The notes under the pieces are model-generated. The model made no database searches. It had not been told where the DNA came from and was given only the letters and a program-made list of their open reading frames with translations. Made by a program: the position numbers and the translations under genes. From the NCBI GenBank assembly GCA_001600635.1, contig BCKL01000045.1:1-64000 (forward strand): a stretch of 64,000 nt of DNA. The letters run 5' to 3'. The DNA is from Leucosporidium creatinivorum (Eukaryota > Basidiomycota > Microbotryomycetes > Leucosporidiales > Leucosporidiaceae). Positions 1 to 9,934 of the stretch are shown here, in pieces (within the stretch, counting starts at the first letter, position 1; each line of letters starts with the position of its first letter).

Positions 1-103
1 GTTGTAGCAAAGTGGTTACTGCGTTAGCCTCGAATTGCTTACTACAAGTAACAAGTTCAGCTAATCCTCTCTGAGGGCGTAGGTTCGAGTCCTGCCAACG
101 TCG
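1..103 (+). tRNA. tRNA-Ser(CGA), intron-containing, 5' end cut by window
   Basis: The first three bases of the acceptor stem lie outside the window. What remains folds as a class II tRNA: acceptor GTTG pairing with CAAC near 96-99, a D arm with GTGG, anticodon stem TTAGC (24-28) with GCTAA (60-64), anticodon CGA at 31-33 after U33, a 24-nt intron at 35-58, variable arm CCTC/GAGG, and a T arm with GGTTCGAGTCC. The long variable arm and CGA anticodon give serine (codon UCG). A Pol III terminator TTTT follows near 116-119. The body is almost identical to the two AGA isoacceptors in this window, but the anticodon stem has a compensated T-A in place of their C-G pair. Confidence 0.9.
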
Positions 104-1524
104 CATTTACTTCTCTTTTGCTGCTGGGCAAGCCCAGCACACTCATTTTTTGCACCCTGTACCTCCCTGGCCCGCCACAAGACCCACAGAGGGCGCTCCG
201 CGCCCTCGCAGCCCGGCGCCGAGCACGGTAGCCTTCCGCTCCTGCCCTTTGACCTTCTTTGACCTCTACCTCTACCGTAGCCTGGTCAAGGTACAGTACA
301 CTTAAGAGGTGCTCATCATCCTGCAAGGGCTGTCGTACCTAGCTGTCATGCAAGCAGGAGGACTGCGCTTGACATCTGCTCGGCGCTTGGGAAGGCGGCT
401 TCCCTACCGGCCCAATGTCCATCTTTACCTGACTTTGTAAAGTACAGAACGGTGTAGAAAGCGCCTGCAAACACGGCAAGACTCCACTGGAATGTAGCCA
501 TCAAGGAGATGAGAAGCTGACCTGAGGTTGGGAGTGCCGGTGAAGAGCGACAAGCTTCGCAAGTCACCTCTCGGCAGGGCCAGGGAACGGCCTGCTCACT
601 GAATGGGATGTCTGACAGATCACACCAAAGTCAATTGAATGCAGTACACACCCTCTGACAAACCTGACTGAGCTCGTGCAGAAGTACGTCAGCCAAGTGA
701 GAGCGCTCACCCCGGCCGGCTCGTCGTGAGCCGTTTTGACATGCACGGGCCAGCTTCAAGAGGACACACTCAAAAGCGACTAAGCTAAAGAAGCTGAAGC
801 TACCCTCCAAGCCATTAAAGTGTGCTTCATTCAGGAGAGGACAGCTGCTCGGACAGCTGCTCGGCGCAGACCGTGACAGTTGGCCTTGCTCTGCGACAGC
901 TGCAACGGCTCAGTGGGGTTCTTACCGCCCACCTCCACAGAAGTCATCCAAATGACAGAAGACCAACCAGGCATTCGTTTTCTGACATCTCGGAGAAGTG
1001 AGCCAAGAAAATGTCGGAACAGCGAGCCGAAGCCCTCGCTCCTCGACCTCGGTGGGAGCATAAGGAAGGCCAACGTCTGAGCAGCTCGGCGGAGGACGTA
1101 AACGAGTTTACTGAGAGATTGCAAGCAGCGTTAACGCCATCATCACACTGCAGGGTAGATGGTAAACTGCTCACCCTGCTACTATAGCTCGGAGCACTCG
1201 CCTGGACCTACAGGCCGAGTTCTTGCATTTCGGTGATTTGGCAAAGCTGCTCGCCTCCTTTTCTTCTTGCTCTCAGGGGCTTCCTCTTGCTACCTCACTC
1301 TCGGGGAACCCTGCTTACAACTCCCTTGGCCATTGCAATTCACCTTTGTCAACTTGGAGAGCCGTGCTCGAACGGAAGCCCGGCTGGGAGCCAGCAGTTT
1401 TACGTCGGCGGCTCAGCTCTGCCGCTTCTGAAGGGCTCTAGAGAGGGCAAACTGGGCTCGCGCTTTCTCTCTCCTCACTCGCGCGTCACAAGAGCAACAC
1501 TCACCCAAACTGTCATCCAACAAG
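104..1524. other. Intergenic, no gene recognised
   Basis: Short overlapping reading frames on both strands lack matching splice signals or recognisable motifs. I see no gene, tRNA or clear repeat in this stretch. Confidence 0.5.
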
Positions 1525-1932
1525 ATGGACCCTTCTGCGTCAGGCAGCAGCGCATCCTTGGCCACCGCCGGTGATGCAGAGCAGCCATTCCCGCACGAGC
1601 AGGTCCACGACCTCACTCACACCTTCACTCGCCAATCCCAGCGCTCAGCAAGCAAGGGTGAAGGTCCCAAAACCCCCTTCGACCACGCCGAAGGATCTCA
1701 CCTCGACCCAGCTTCACCGAACTTCAGCGCTCGCGCTTGGAGCAAGTTGATGCTTCCAATGCAGTTGGAGGACCCCAACAACCCTGCCAGGAGGGCTGGA
1801 ATTGCCTTCAGGGATTTGTCGGCCTACGGCTACGGATCCTCGACGGATTACCAGACTACAGTGTCGTCGGCGGCGCTGCTTCAGCTTCAAGGCCTGGTCA
1901 GTCGCTTGGTATGGTGTCCCTGGGTGAAGTAG
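1525..1932 (+). pseudogene. Severed N-terminus of a PDR-type ABC transporter
   Basis: The reading frame starts with an ATG and has the layout of the N-terminal extension of fungal pleiotropic-drug-resistance ABC transporters (ABC_trans_N family): a charged leader, then a DPASPNFSARAW segment at about residues 61-72 and FRDLSAYGYGSSTDYQ at about residues 94-109. These match the conserved 'P-x-F-x-A-x-x-W' and 'F-x-x-L-x-V-x-G-x-G-x-x-T-D-Y-Q' blocks of the family. Full-length members have about 1,400-1,500 residues with two nucleotide-binding and two membrane domains. None of that follows: similarity stops near position 1890 and the frame ends at 1932. It is read as a gene fragment stranded by rearrangement. 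A truncated transcript could still exist. Confidence 0.7.
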
Positions 1933-2880
1933 CGAGACCGGTGCTGCCTTGGCTGAGGCAGGGATGAGCTGGCGGGAGGCGAGCTGAGGGGTTCAGCAAT
2001 GGTTTGCCGGCTTGCTGGCACAAAGAGTGGGTCTAAGTGAGGGAGAGAGTAGTACTAGAGTGGAAGAGCTAATCAAGAGGAAACTATTGAGAGTGCTAAA
2101 CTAGGAGAGAGTGAGACTAGGGAAGGAGCGGGGCAAAGTTTGGGGGAGAGGCGAGGTTTGGCAAAGAGGGGTAGGAGGTGAAGGAAGACAGGTAGAGCAA
2201 AAGTGAGGGGACGGGAAGTTAGATGAGATAGAGGAACCTTGTCGACTTCTCAACAAAGGGAGACATTGAAGGAGTAGGAGTGAAGTTGGGAGAGATGGGA
2301 GATGAGGGAGCACTAGGAGCTCGCGGAAAGTCTAGAAGCACAAGAACATGGGTGGATCTGAGAGCTTGCAGGGTTGTCAAGGGCAAGAGAGAAAGAGAAA
2401 AACGGCCTTTAAGAGGCATTGCCCAGCACCCTCAAATCTGTGCCCTAAAAAGTCCTGCCTAAAAATCCTCTTCTCTCAAGAAGGGACTTTTGCAGAGGAC
2501 CAGCAAGCAGTGAATAAATGATGAGCCTTGAAGGAGAAAAGGCTCGAAGCTGCTCGCCCTCAAAGTCCATCCCTCGGACACAGCCACCGCTCCCTCATCC
2601 CTCCCTCACCCTCGTTGCTCCCATCACATCTCCAGATCCCTCCTTCTCACACTGTCCCTCTGCATCCCACGGCTCTTCCCTACTCCCCTTTTCCTTCACC
2701 CGTTTTCTTTCTGCTGCGCTCCCTCAATTCCTCTCTCCGTTCCTTCTCGGCAATCACTCCCCTCAGCCTCAATCCTTCTTCCTCCCACTCCTCTGAGTCT
2801 CTCACCCGCCGCCTCCGCCAAGCTTGGCGCCTTGTTCCTCCCACCATCTCCTCTTGACCACTCTCTTTACTCCCCACCAC
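1933..2880. other. Purine/pyrimidine-skewed spacer, no gene recognised
   Basis: 2030-2420 is strongly purine-rich on the + strand and 2570-2870 is strongly pyrimidine-rich. The open frames here are low-complexity Ser/Pro/Leu or Arg/Glu products of that skew. No motif or splice pattern supports a gene. Confidence 0.5.
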
Positions 2881-2886
2881 ACCATG

Positions 2887-3172
2887 CTCCATCTTCACCA
2901 GCGTGCGCAACAAGGTGGGCGTTAATGAAAGGAGCACGGGGTTTCTAGTGCTCCTCACTGGGACCGCGAGATAACAGGACTGTAGTGTGTATAACAAGCT
3001 AAAGAGAAAAGGATCTTCCCTCAAATGCCCGCACGTCTTTAAGTCCAAAGTTGAGGGAAGCGTCGCAAGGCGCCGCCGCGCCTTGCCAAGTTGCAGTTGA
3101 GGGAGTTGCGGAGTTGATTATTGGGGCGTGGAAGGGTGCTACTGGTGGGAAGAAGTAGAGTGATGGAAATGT
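2887..3172 (+). pseudogene. Duplicated 3' end of ureG, interrupted
   Basis: Positions about 2887-2925 read FTSVRN-VGV and 3095-3159 read [17 protein letters not shown] followed by a stop. Together they match the last ~32 codons of the intact ureG gene at 12822-12995, but on the opposite strand. About 170 bp of unrelated sequence separates the two pieces. The second piece is part of the inverted repeat that also carries tRNA-Ser(AGA). The copy has no upstream exons, so it cannot make UreG. Because the complete gene lies at the right arm, the right arm is the likely source. Confidence 0.85.
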
Positions 3173-3933
3173 CTTGAATGCTCTTCTCTTGGTGTTGAGG
3201 TTGCGGAGAGCGCAGAAAGAGGCCTGAGAGGAGAGCTCAAGGAAGGCAGAGCTGAGCAGGTGGAGACAAGCAAGCAGGCAGCTGTAAGGAAGCTTGAAGC
3301 CCTGAGAATACTGTCAAGGCTGATCAGTGAGAGGAGGGAATGCAGAACGGTACAGCTTGACATGTGAGGAGCTTGCCGCCCGCAACACCAAAGCTAGTGT
3401 GAACGAGGCTGACCTCCAACTGAGGCAAGGCAACCTGTGGGTAGCTCGACAGGTAGACAGACTGCAATTGCACCGCTGGTGTACTCGACTGAAGCCAGGA
3501 ACCGGCAGCAATTGGGAAAGGCAAGCAAAGTGAGGAGAAGTGATCTTTGCAGCACCGAGGGTGCTCCGAGAAGCCCCTGGAGCCAGCCAGCTGCGCCATA
3601 GCAATGTCCTACAGCTTAAGGGTGACTGAAAATAAAAAGTAGCCTCCTGGGTGTGGCAGGAGGCAAAAGAATGATTCGTAGCGACGTTGGCAGGACTCGA
3701 ACCTACGCCCTCAGAGAGGATCAGCTAATCGGTAATACCAATTCTAGGCTGACGCAGTAACCACTTTGCTACAACGCCTTTGCTTGTTGTAAAAAGCTTG
3801 CCTTTAGCCATCCTTATTCTCACCGGCTGAAGCAAGAGAGATCAGCTCTGGCGTGAGGGCCGAGGAGGATCTCCGGGGAGGCTGAACATGATCTTGTGCA
3901 CCTACATCAACAATCTCAGCCTGTAGTGTGGTA
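3095..3933. repeat. Left arm of 839-bp inverted repeat
   Basis: The sequence is the reverse complement of 12047-12885. Paired positions sum to 15980 from end to end, so there is no net insertion or deletion; I count only a few mismatches, all in the inner ~150 bp, for example in the flank just upstream of the tRNA. The arm carries, from outside in, the ureG 3' end, a spacer, tRNA-Ser(AGA) and 155 bp of tRNA 5' flank. Its inner end abuts the tyrosine-recombinase reading frame. Confidence 0.93.
3682..3778 (-). tRNA. tRNA-Ser(AGA), intron-containing (left copy)
   Basis: On the minus strand the sequence folds as GGCGTTG acceptor with CAACGTC, D arm GCA/TGC, anticodon stem TCAGC/GCTGA, anticodon AGA after U33, a 15-nt intron, a four-pair variable arm CCTC/GAGG and a T arm GTAGG/CCTGC. 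It reads serine codon UCU (and UCC through inosine). A TTTT Pol III stop lies about 15 nt past its 3' end. It is identical to the copy at 12202-12298. tRNA-Leu was considered, but the nearly invariant U33 places AGA as the anticodon. Confidence 0.92.
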
Positions 3934-4740
3934 CAGGTGAAGGGGTTGGGTCGGGTTAGGGATATCTTGGCGCTCAAGAAGTGGCACAAGATCAACCACG
4001 TCGCATGGCCGATAGCTGAAGAGGGTGAGTTTGACTGGCTCGAGGTGCTCAGAGGCGCTGCCAAGAGGAAAGGGTCAGACTACCAGAAGCCCCCTTGCCC
4101 GCCCGTCACCCTCGCCATGCTCGGTGCTCTCCACAAGAACCTCGGAAGATCGTCGCTCGATGTAGCCGTCAAAGCTTGCGCCTTCCTTGCCTTCCACGGT
4201 GTCTGCCAACTAGGAGAAATTACGGTCGAGACGCAGAAGTTGTTCAACCCCAAGAAGACGTCAAGTGCAGCGATGTAACCTCGTTCACATCGCCGAAGGG
4301 ACGAAAGATGATGGAGATCGAGCTCCCGTGGACCAAGACCAAGAAGCCTAACAAGAAGCAGATTGTCGCACTTATCGACCACTCAATGTGCAACCCAAAA
4401 CGAGCTCTCCTACAGCAGATGGTCTTCAAGTCAGCGCCCGCCGACGCCCACCTCTTCTTGTACTTCAACGCAAAGAACAAGCTTGTCCCAATGACTCGCA
4501 ACGTCTCCCTCAGGCGCGTCAATCAGATTTGGCAGACGGAAGGCCTACAGCGATTTACCGGACACAGCTTCCGCATCGGAGGAACGAACTTCTTGCTCAA
4601 CCAAGGCGTGCCCGAGGAGGTGGTCAAGCTTGCCGGGCAATGGAAGAGCAACAAGTGGGAGTTGTATGTGCGTAGTAGGAGAGGATATGTAGGAGATGCG
4701 CTATGGAACCAAGGACAAGGACGTCATGATGCAGGATGAT
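3928..4740 (+). mobile_element. Degraded tyrosine-recombinase gene of a Crypton-like or related element
   Basis: Two overlapping frames (3928-4278 and 4095-4739) cover a phage-integrase-type tyrosine recombinase: an N-terminal helical core-binding region (about 3960-4150), then a catalytic domain ending in a conserved GHSFRIGGTNFLL block (H-x-x-R-x-G-G, near 4560-4600), a following GVPEEVVKLAGQW helix, and a terminal Tyr region. No reverse transcriptase, capsid or protease gene is seen nearby, which favours a Crypton-type DNA transposon or a Starship-like 'captain' over a DIRS/Ngaro retroelement. The gene looks broken, with at least one or two breaks. It starts directly at the inner end of the tRNA-Ser repeat arm, so it is the first gene of the accessory block. 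Confidence 0.75.
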
Positions 4741-6032
4741 ACGAACTCGGTCGGGTGAGCTGCTGCTCTCTCTTCCTTCCTCGACTCTTGAGCTAACTTC
4801 TTTCCCCTCCTAAACAGGCCTTCACACCGTCGCAAGTCTGCGGGTGAGTGGGGCCCTCAGCTCAGACTCTGCCGTGCCCGACATAGCTAATCTTGCTGTG
4901 TGAATAGCTGCACCAACATCGGACTTCTCCTTCTCGTCGACTCGTCTCCCCCTGCAGACCCTCGCCTCGAGGTAGGCCTTGGTCGCAAGCTTTGCTGAAC
5001 GACTCCCGCTGAGTGTTTCTCTCCATTTGCAGTCAAGGAGGGACCCCGTCCTCTCCTCCTCCAAGGGCGAGATCTTCTCGCTCCAAGCACCCTCGTTTGG
5101 CCGTCCACAAGGACTCGCTCGCGTCGCTCGCTCCCTTCAATTTGTCTCCTCCCGATGCCCTCCTTCCTCCTGGTCCGGCCCCTCCTCCGGCCCCTCCTCC
5201 GATCTCTGACCTGCCTCCTCCTAAGAGGCAGAAGAAGAGGAAGCGTGCTACCGAGGCGCACGACGAGCCCTTCAAACCTGATCCTCCTGCACCGGCGGGA
5301 CCGAGCGGCTCGGCGGGCAAGAAGCCCAAGGCCAAGAAGGAGACAAGGAAGAGGAAGGAGAAGAAGGCCCAGGAGTTTGAGGCTCGACCGCGTGCCACCA
5401 CATCGACGGCTCAGTACAAGCAGAGGCGGACCCAGGAGGAGCGCGTCGAGTCAGGACGTCAGCGTCAAGTTGTATTCGAGAAGAGGATGGACGTCATTGC
5501 CCAGATGTCCATGAAGCGCCGGGAACAGCAGCAGGAGCTCGACAAGCTCATTCAGAACCTGCCGCCCGACATCTCTTCCCTTGAGCATCTACTCCTCATC
5601 CTCGACGCCCGCAACTCGCACCTCAGCCGCTCCCCCTTCCCCCGCTCCGGTCCTTTCTACGACTACCTCAGCTGCCATCTTGATCTAGTCGAGCTTTGCC
5701 TCAACCTCGCCCGAGACCCGCACTCGTTCGACCCCTCGTCTTCGCCGTTGCTGCAGCTCGTCACCAGCAAAGGAGTTCGGGTGGGGGAGGATGTTGAAGT
5801 AGGGGAGGGGGTAGCGATGGTCGGAGAGGAGGAGCTGCAATGGAAGAGTCGCTTTGGGGCGGAGGAGAGTGAGGTTACGGATGAGAACGGGGAGGGAGAG
5901 TGGGAGACTTTGGCGTCGACCGAGCAGAAGGAGGAGGAGAAGGTCGAGAGCAAGGGGGCGACCACAACGGATGAGGCCGACGTATTCACCAGCAACTCCC
6001 CATCCTCCTCCCCCGCCACTCTACTCCTCTAG
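4740..6032 (+). CDS. Basic, Lys/Arg-rich protein downstream of the recombinase
   Basis: The main open frame is 5013-6032 (339 aa). Upstream, short exon-like pieces joined by GTGAGC...CAG, GTGAGT...TAG and GTAGGC...CAG introns (4755-5035) suggest that transcription runs in from the recombinase gene, so this may be its C-terminal extension and not a separate gene. The protein has a Pro-rich segment, a nuclear-localisation-like KRQKKRKR run, a second basic stretch (KKPKAKKETRKRKEKK), a helical Arg/Gln-rich part, and an acidic C-terminus. No catalytic motif is visible. A DNA-binding or accessory role for the element is inferred from charge and position only. Confidence 0.45.
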
Positions 6033-6124
6033 CTACGGGTACTCCTCGGCACCGTCACCGACTCTCGTCGACAAGTCGAGACCCTCCTCTCTGATACGAA
6101 AGACAAGGATTCGCTGGGTTCAAT

Positions 6125-6211
6125 GAGTCTTAGTACGGTGCGAGAAGTACCAAGTTGCATGAACTACACACCTGGGTCCGACGAGTCTTAGTACGGTGCG
6201 AGAAGTACGAA
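6125..6211. repeat. Short direct repeat pair
   Basis: A 26-nt unit beginning GAGTCTTAGTACGGTGCGAG occurs at about 6125-6150 and again at about 6185-6210, spaced by 34 nt. It lies in the spacer between two accessory-block genes. Both copies are perfect or nearly so. Function unknown; a binding site or the footprint of a small insertion are both possible. Confidence 0.75.
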
Positions 6212-6291
6212 GACAAGAGACGAAAAACCCAGTCCATTGATGACTTCCGAACGAGAGCGAGAGAAGGCGAAGGGAATGATGCTATGCGAAG

Positions 6292-8219
6292 ATGTGCGAG
6301 GGGATAAATCACTCCGAAACCCATGACCACCAAAATCCCCTTATTCCCCGCTTCCCCAGCTTCCTGCGCCGAAGCCTGAGCTGCGTCGACCTTCTCGGCG
6401 ACACTCTCCAGCCACCCGCCTACTCCCTCAACCAAAGTCCCTACCTCTCCACCCTCAACAATCGGGACGACCAAGACCCAGCTACTCGCATCTACGCTGG
6501 TATCCTCGGACGAGATGGCTGCATCGGGCAGGACCGTCAAGACGAGGACGTGGTTGGCGCCGATACCACCTCCTTCAAGGCGTTCATCAAGACAAACGGC
6601 CTACAGGACGACTTTGATGTCTACCACCTCCACCTCAACAATGCAGAGGGTCTCTGGTCGCTTGATCCCTCCCTCCCAACCTCCGCCGCCCTTCGCTGCC
6701 ACCCCGCGACGGACCTTCTTGAGTCAATGATGGTCACCTGCATGGGTCTCGCGGGCTTCAATACGGCAGCCGGAGGTTTGAGGGAGCCCATGCTCCCCGG
6801 TCCTCACCTTCTCGCCCTCCGCGACTCCGTCAAACAGCTCGACCTTCGCTCGGATCCTCGCTTCTCGCAAGAACTCGCCAACGCTCAAGCCACGGTCACT
6901 TGCCGTCCCATCCAGCGCTCCCTCTCTGCCCACATCCCGACCACCCCCACAACCTTCTCCTCCCCCTCGTCACCATCTCTCTCCCCTCCTTCTCCATCCC
7001 TCGCCTGCGCCCACACAGATGACCGCCAACCGCTGAGCAATCGGGAGCAGCGAAAGCCCCAGGACGAGGTGCAGGACGCGATCAAGAAACGCTTCAAGTT
7101 GCTGGATGAGATGTGGAAGGGGCGAGGAGATGGAGGGCCAACGATCGATCGGGGGAGATTGGACAATGTCGCTCGACGCTCGACGCTCGGCGGCGGTGAG
7201 GATTTCCAACAACGGCTACGTCAAGCGGATCACGCTTCTCAAGGACATCACCGTCGAAGAGCATGCGCACCCTAGGATTCGCTTCTGGGCCAACACCGCT
7301 GGTCCAGCCCCCAACCTCCTCCACCGACTGCTCGTCTTCGCCCGAGGACTCGCCAAGGACCACCTCGATGGACCGCGGCCGGAGGAGATGGACTATGATG
7401 AGATCACCGAAGCGTTCGGCGCACTCATTGATCTATGGGATATCATCCTTCGCCACCGCGAGCTTCGCCTCGTCCTTGTCCTCCTCGTCCTCGGGCTTCT
7501 GCAACTATGGAATGCTCGTGGCTTCGTGGTCCATTCTGCCAAGGTATGTCTCTTTCTCTATTGATCTTCATCTCTCAGCCTTCCTTCTCTCTGTATCCGT
7601 TCTACACTCTCCCGCCGAGTGGTTCGCTGATCCGCCTCCTTCGCAGCTCGCCCAACTCCTCACCTCCGGCATCCTCCCCTCACTCTTCTGCAGCAACATT
7701 GGCCCAGATGATTGGGAAGCTGTTGTCGTCCGTCAAGACTTCAGTTGCCTCCACCTCCTCATCGCCGACATCAACCTCCCATCCTGGCACGACGTCCCTC
7801 TTTGGGACTTCTCCCACCACGTCGGCCGTATCATCACCATCGAGCTCGCCGTCGGCCACTTCCGCAACGTTATCCTCTCCTTCCGTGGCGGAGCGGCTCC
7901 ATACGACACGGTCTCCACCCTCGCTAACCGCAACATGCTCTCCCTCGCCACGCTCAAGGGCAAGATCCTCCTCTCCGTTGTCAACGCACTCCGGCCGACG
8001 GACGACAAGGACTCCAGCATTGCCGTTCGCGTCATGGTCGAGGACGTGGCCGCAGCCGTGGGATTGAGCGAGGCAATGGAGGAGGAGAGGAGTTGGTTGG
8101 TCGAGCATGTGGGCGCGTTGCGGAGTGTTCGAGTGATGAGTGGAGAGGATAGGAAAGTGCAGGCATTGGGGGGGAGAGGATGGGAGAAGGAGCTGAGGGG
8201 AAACGGTGGGAGGAAGTAG
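6292..8219 (+). CDS. Unrecognised accessory-block gene, probably degraded
   Basis: The coding signal runs through 6292-7275, continues in another frame at about 7160-7542, then after a clear intron (GTATGTCTC to TTCGCAG, about 7543-7647) through LAQLLTSGILPSLF to a stop at 8219. Because the first two parts do not share a frame and no good splice pair joins them, at least one break or an unseen intron is likely. The C-terminal part is rich in Leu, Asp and His and looks like a folded globular domain. I recognise no family. Transcription direction is the same as the recombinase and the gene downstream. Confidence 0.45.
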
Positions 8220-8359
8220 AGGAGGAGATTAGGGGCGAGCGAGCCGAAGCTCGAGGTGTCAGGTTCTCGACTGTCGTTCAAGAGTGAGTCTCTCCTGCTT
8301 CTTCTCCTACTCCCACTATTCTCGGTGTTGCGTTAGGGCCTGCTAGCTAACCTACTCCC

Positions 8360-9934
8360 TCTGCAGTTGGAACGACGCAGCCGAGAAGGCGGAGGGACAC
8401 CCAGCTATCAGTGCCAGTCCCGCCATGGGCTCCCCTCCTCCCTCATCGCCGTTTCCTCGCCCGCTTCAACCGTCGTGGGGAGCTCGGGCTGGAAGGACTA
8501 GCTGCTCTCGCGCAAGGAGAGCACCAACCTCTTCCGCTCAGCCCTCACCTACGGACGCCGCCCGCTCCTCCACCTCTCTGAGAGGGATCTGCTTGCCTTC
8601 CAGGAGGTCCGCAAGCGTGTAGGATTCGACCTTCGCGGGCAGTGGACGTCAACCATGACCTACGAGCAGGCGTTGACTCGTTTGGACGATTACGAGCGGG
8701 CAAGGATGACTGTTGGGGATGGAGTCATCCTCCTCACCTGCCTTGATTGCGGTGAGGAGGTCATCGGCGGGGAGAATTCGGGCCATCGCTGTCCCTGTCT
8801 CTCCGCCGCCCCTCCTCCTCAGCTCCCCTCCTCGAGCCCCTTTGCCACCACCAAAGCCCCCTCCTCCCGCCTTTCCACCTACCAACGGCGGCGTCACCCA
8901 TCCAGCTCCCACCGCCCCTGCACGCTTGCCTCAATGGAGAAGGTGTACATCTTCTACCCGTTTCAGCTCGATGAGCTCATCGGTGCGGAGCTGCCCACAG
9001 GCTGGCAGGAAGCTTGAACGGTCAACATCATCCGGGAGGCAACACCGGAAGCCCTCTTCGCTTCTTTCTCCGACGCAGAGCGGAGCCACCTCAGCGACCT
9101 CGAGGCCATCGACGAGGACCTCGGCGCAATCTACTTCGCTGTTCTCCCTCCAACGGCGACCAGCGAGGAGTCAGATCAGCAGCGTCAATGGCTTGAGCAC
9201 CAAGCTTTTGCTCGCATCCTCCTCCACCTCGCCAGCTTCACCCCTACCCCTCTCATCACCGCTCGAGACGGCTCGGCAGTGGGAGCCGAGATGATCTCTC
9301 GTTGCCTGGCTCCCCTGTGGTCAACCGGCCCAGCGGCGAGCTCGATCCTCAAGCTTGCACAAGACGCCCAGCAGCCAAGCACCACGAGCGCCACCAAGGG
9401 GACCACGAGGAAGGCAGCAACAGCTCGGCTTTGGACGTGCAAACCCTCGGATGTCTGCACAGGCTACTCCTTCACCGCTACGTCCGAGTTCCCAAGGCAT
9501 GACAACAACCACGCCGAGAAGAGGAAGGAGTTTGCCTTCTTATCCGCCGACTTTACCTCCTTCCTCTCCCTCCCCGCCACCCTCATTCTTCGCACCCACC
9601 TCGCCACCTGGAGGTTCACCACGGGCAAGTCGGATCCAGCAAAGGCAGTCTTTGAGAGGAGTCGTGTCAGGCCGGAGGCTTGGAGGTAGAGGAGGATGAC
9701 GAGGGCGCGGCCGAGTGGGAGGGGGAGGAGCTCGGCGCCGGCGCCAGGGCGATGGAGTGCGGGTCGGGGGAGGAAGGAGGAGCTGTTGATGTTGTGGTGG
9801 GAGGTGAGGAGCTTCCTGCTGAGGATGCGGTAGAGGCCTTGGGCGAGTTGAAGAGGAGGGAGAAGGAGTTGGAGAAGAGGGTCGCTCTTGAACTGCGTCG
9901 GCTTGCGAGAGAACTACAAGGGTTGTACAGTTGA
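8360..9934 (+). pseudogene. Unrecognised accessory-block gene, broken
   Basis: Protein-like sequence is spread over several frames: a stretch near 8500-9017 including a single C-x-x-C-type site (LLTCLDCG) and HRCPC, a continuation in the same frame past one stop to 9689, and a C-terminal acidic helical tail in a shifted frame ending at 9934 (VEALGELKRREKELEKRV). The breaks are not matched by splice signals, so this is read as a decayed gene with about three breaks. No family is recognised. It is the last gene of the + strand series that starts with the recombinase. Confidence 0.45.

Noticed and set aside
3682-3778. tRNA-Leu(UAG) reading of the tRNA
   Set aside because: It would need C at position 33 and a shifted stem; U33 and a perfect TCAGC/GCTGA stem give serine AGA.
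3940-3960. GGGTTAGGG-like word as telomeric repeat
   Set aside because: Single occurrence inside a coding-like region; no array.
3928-9934. A complete Starship element
   Set aside because: A recombinase-first layout with cargo is seen, but Starships are established in filamentous Ascomycota, the recombinase class is unproven and the genes look decayed. Only the resemblance is noted.
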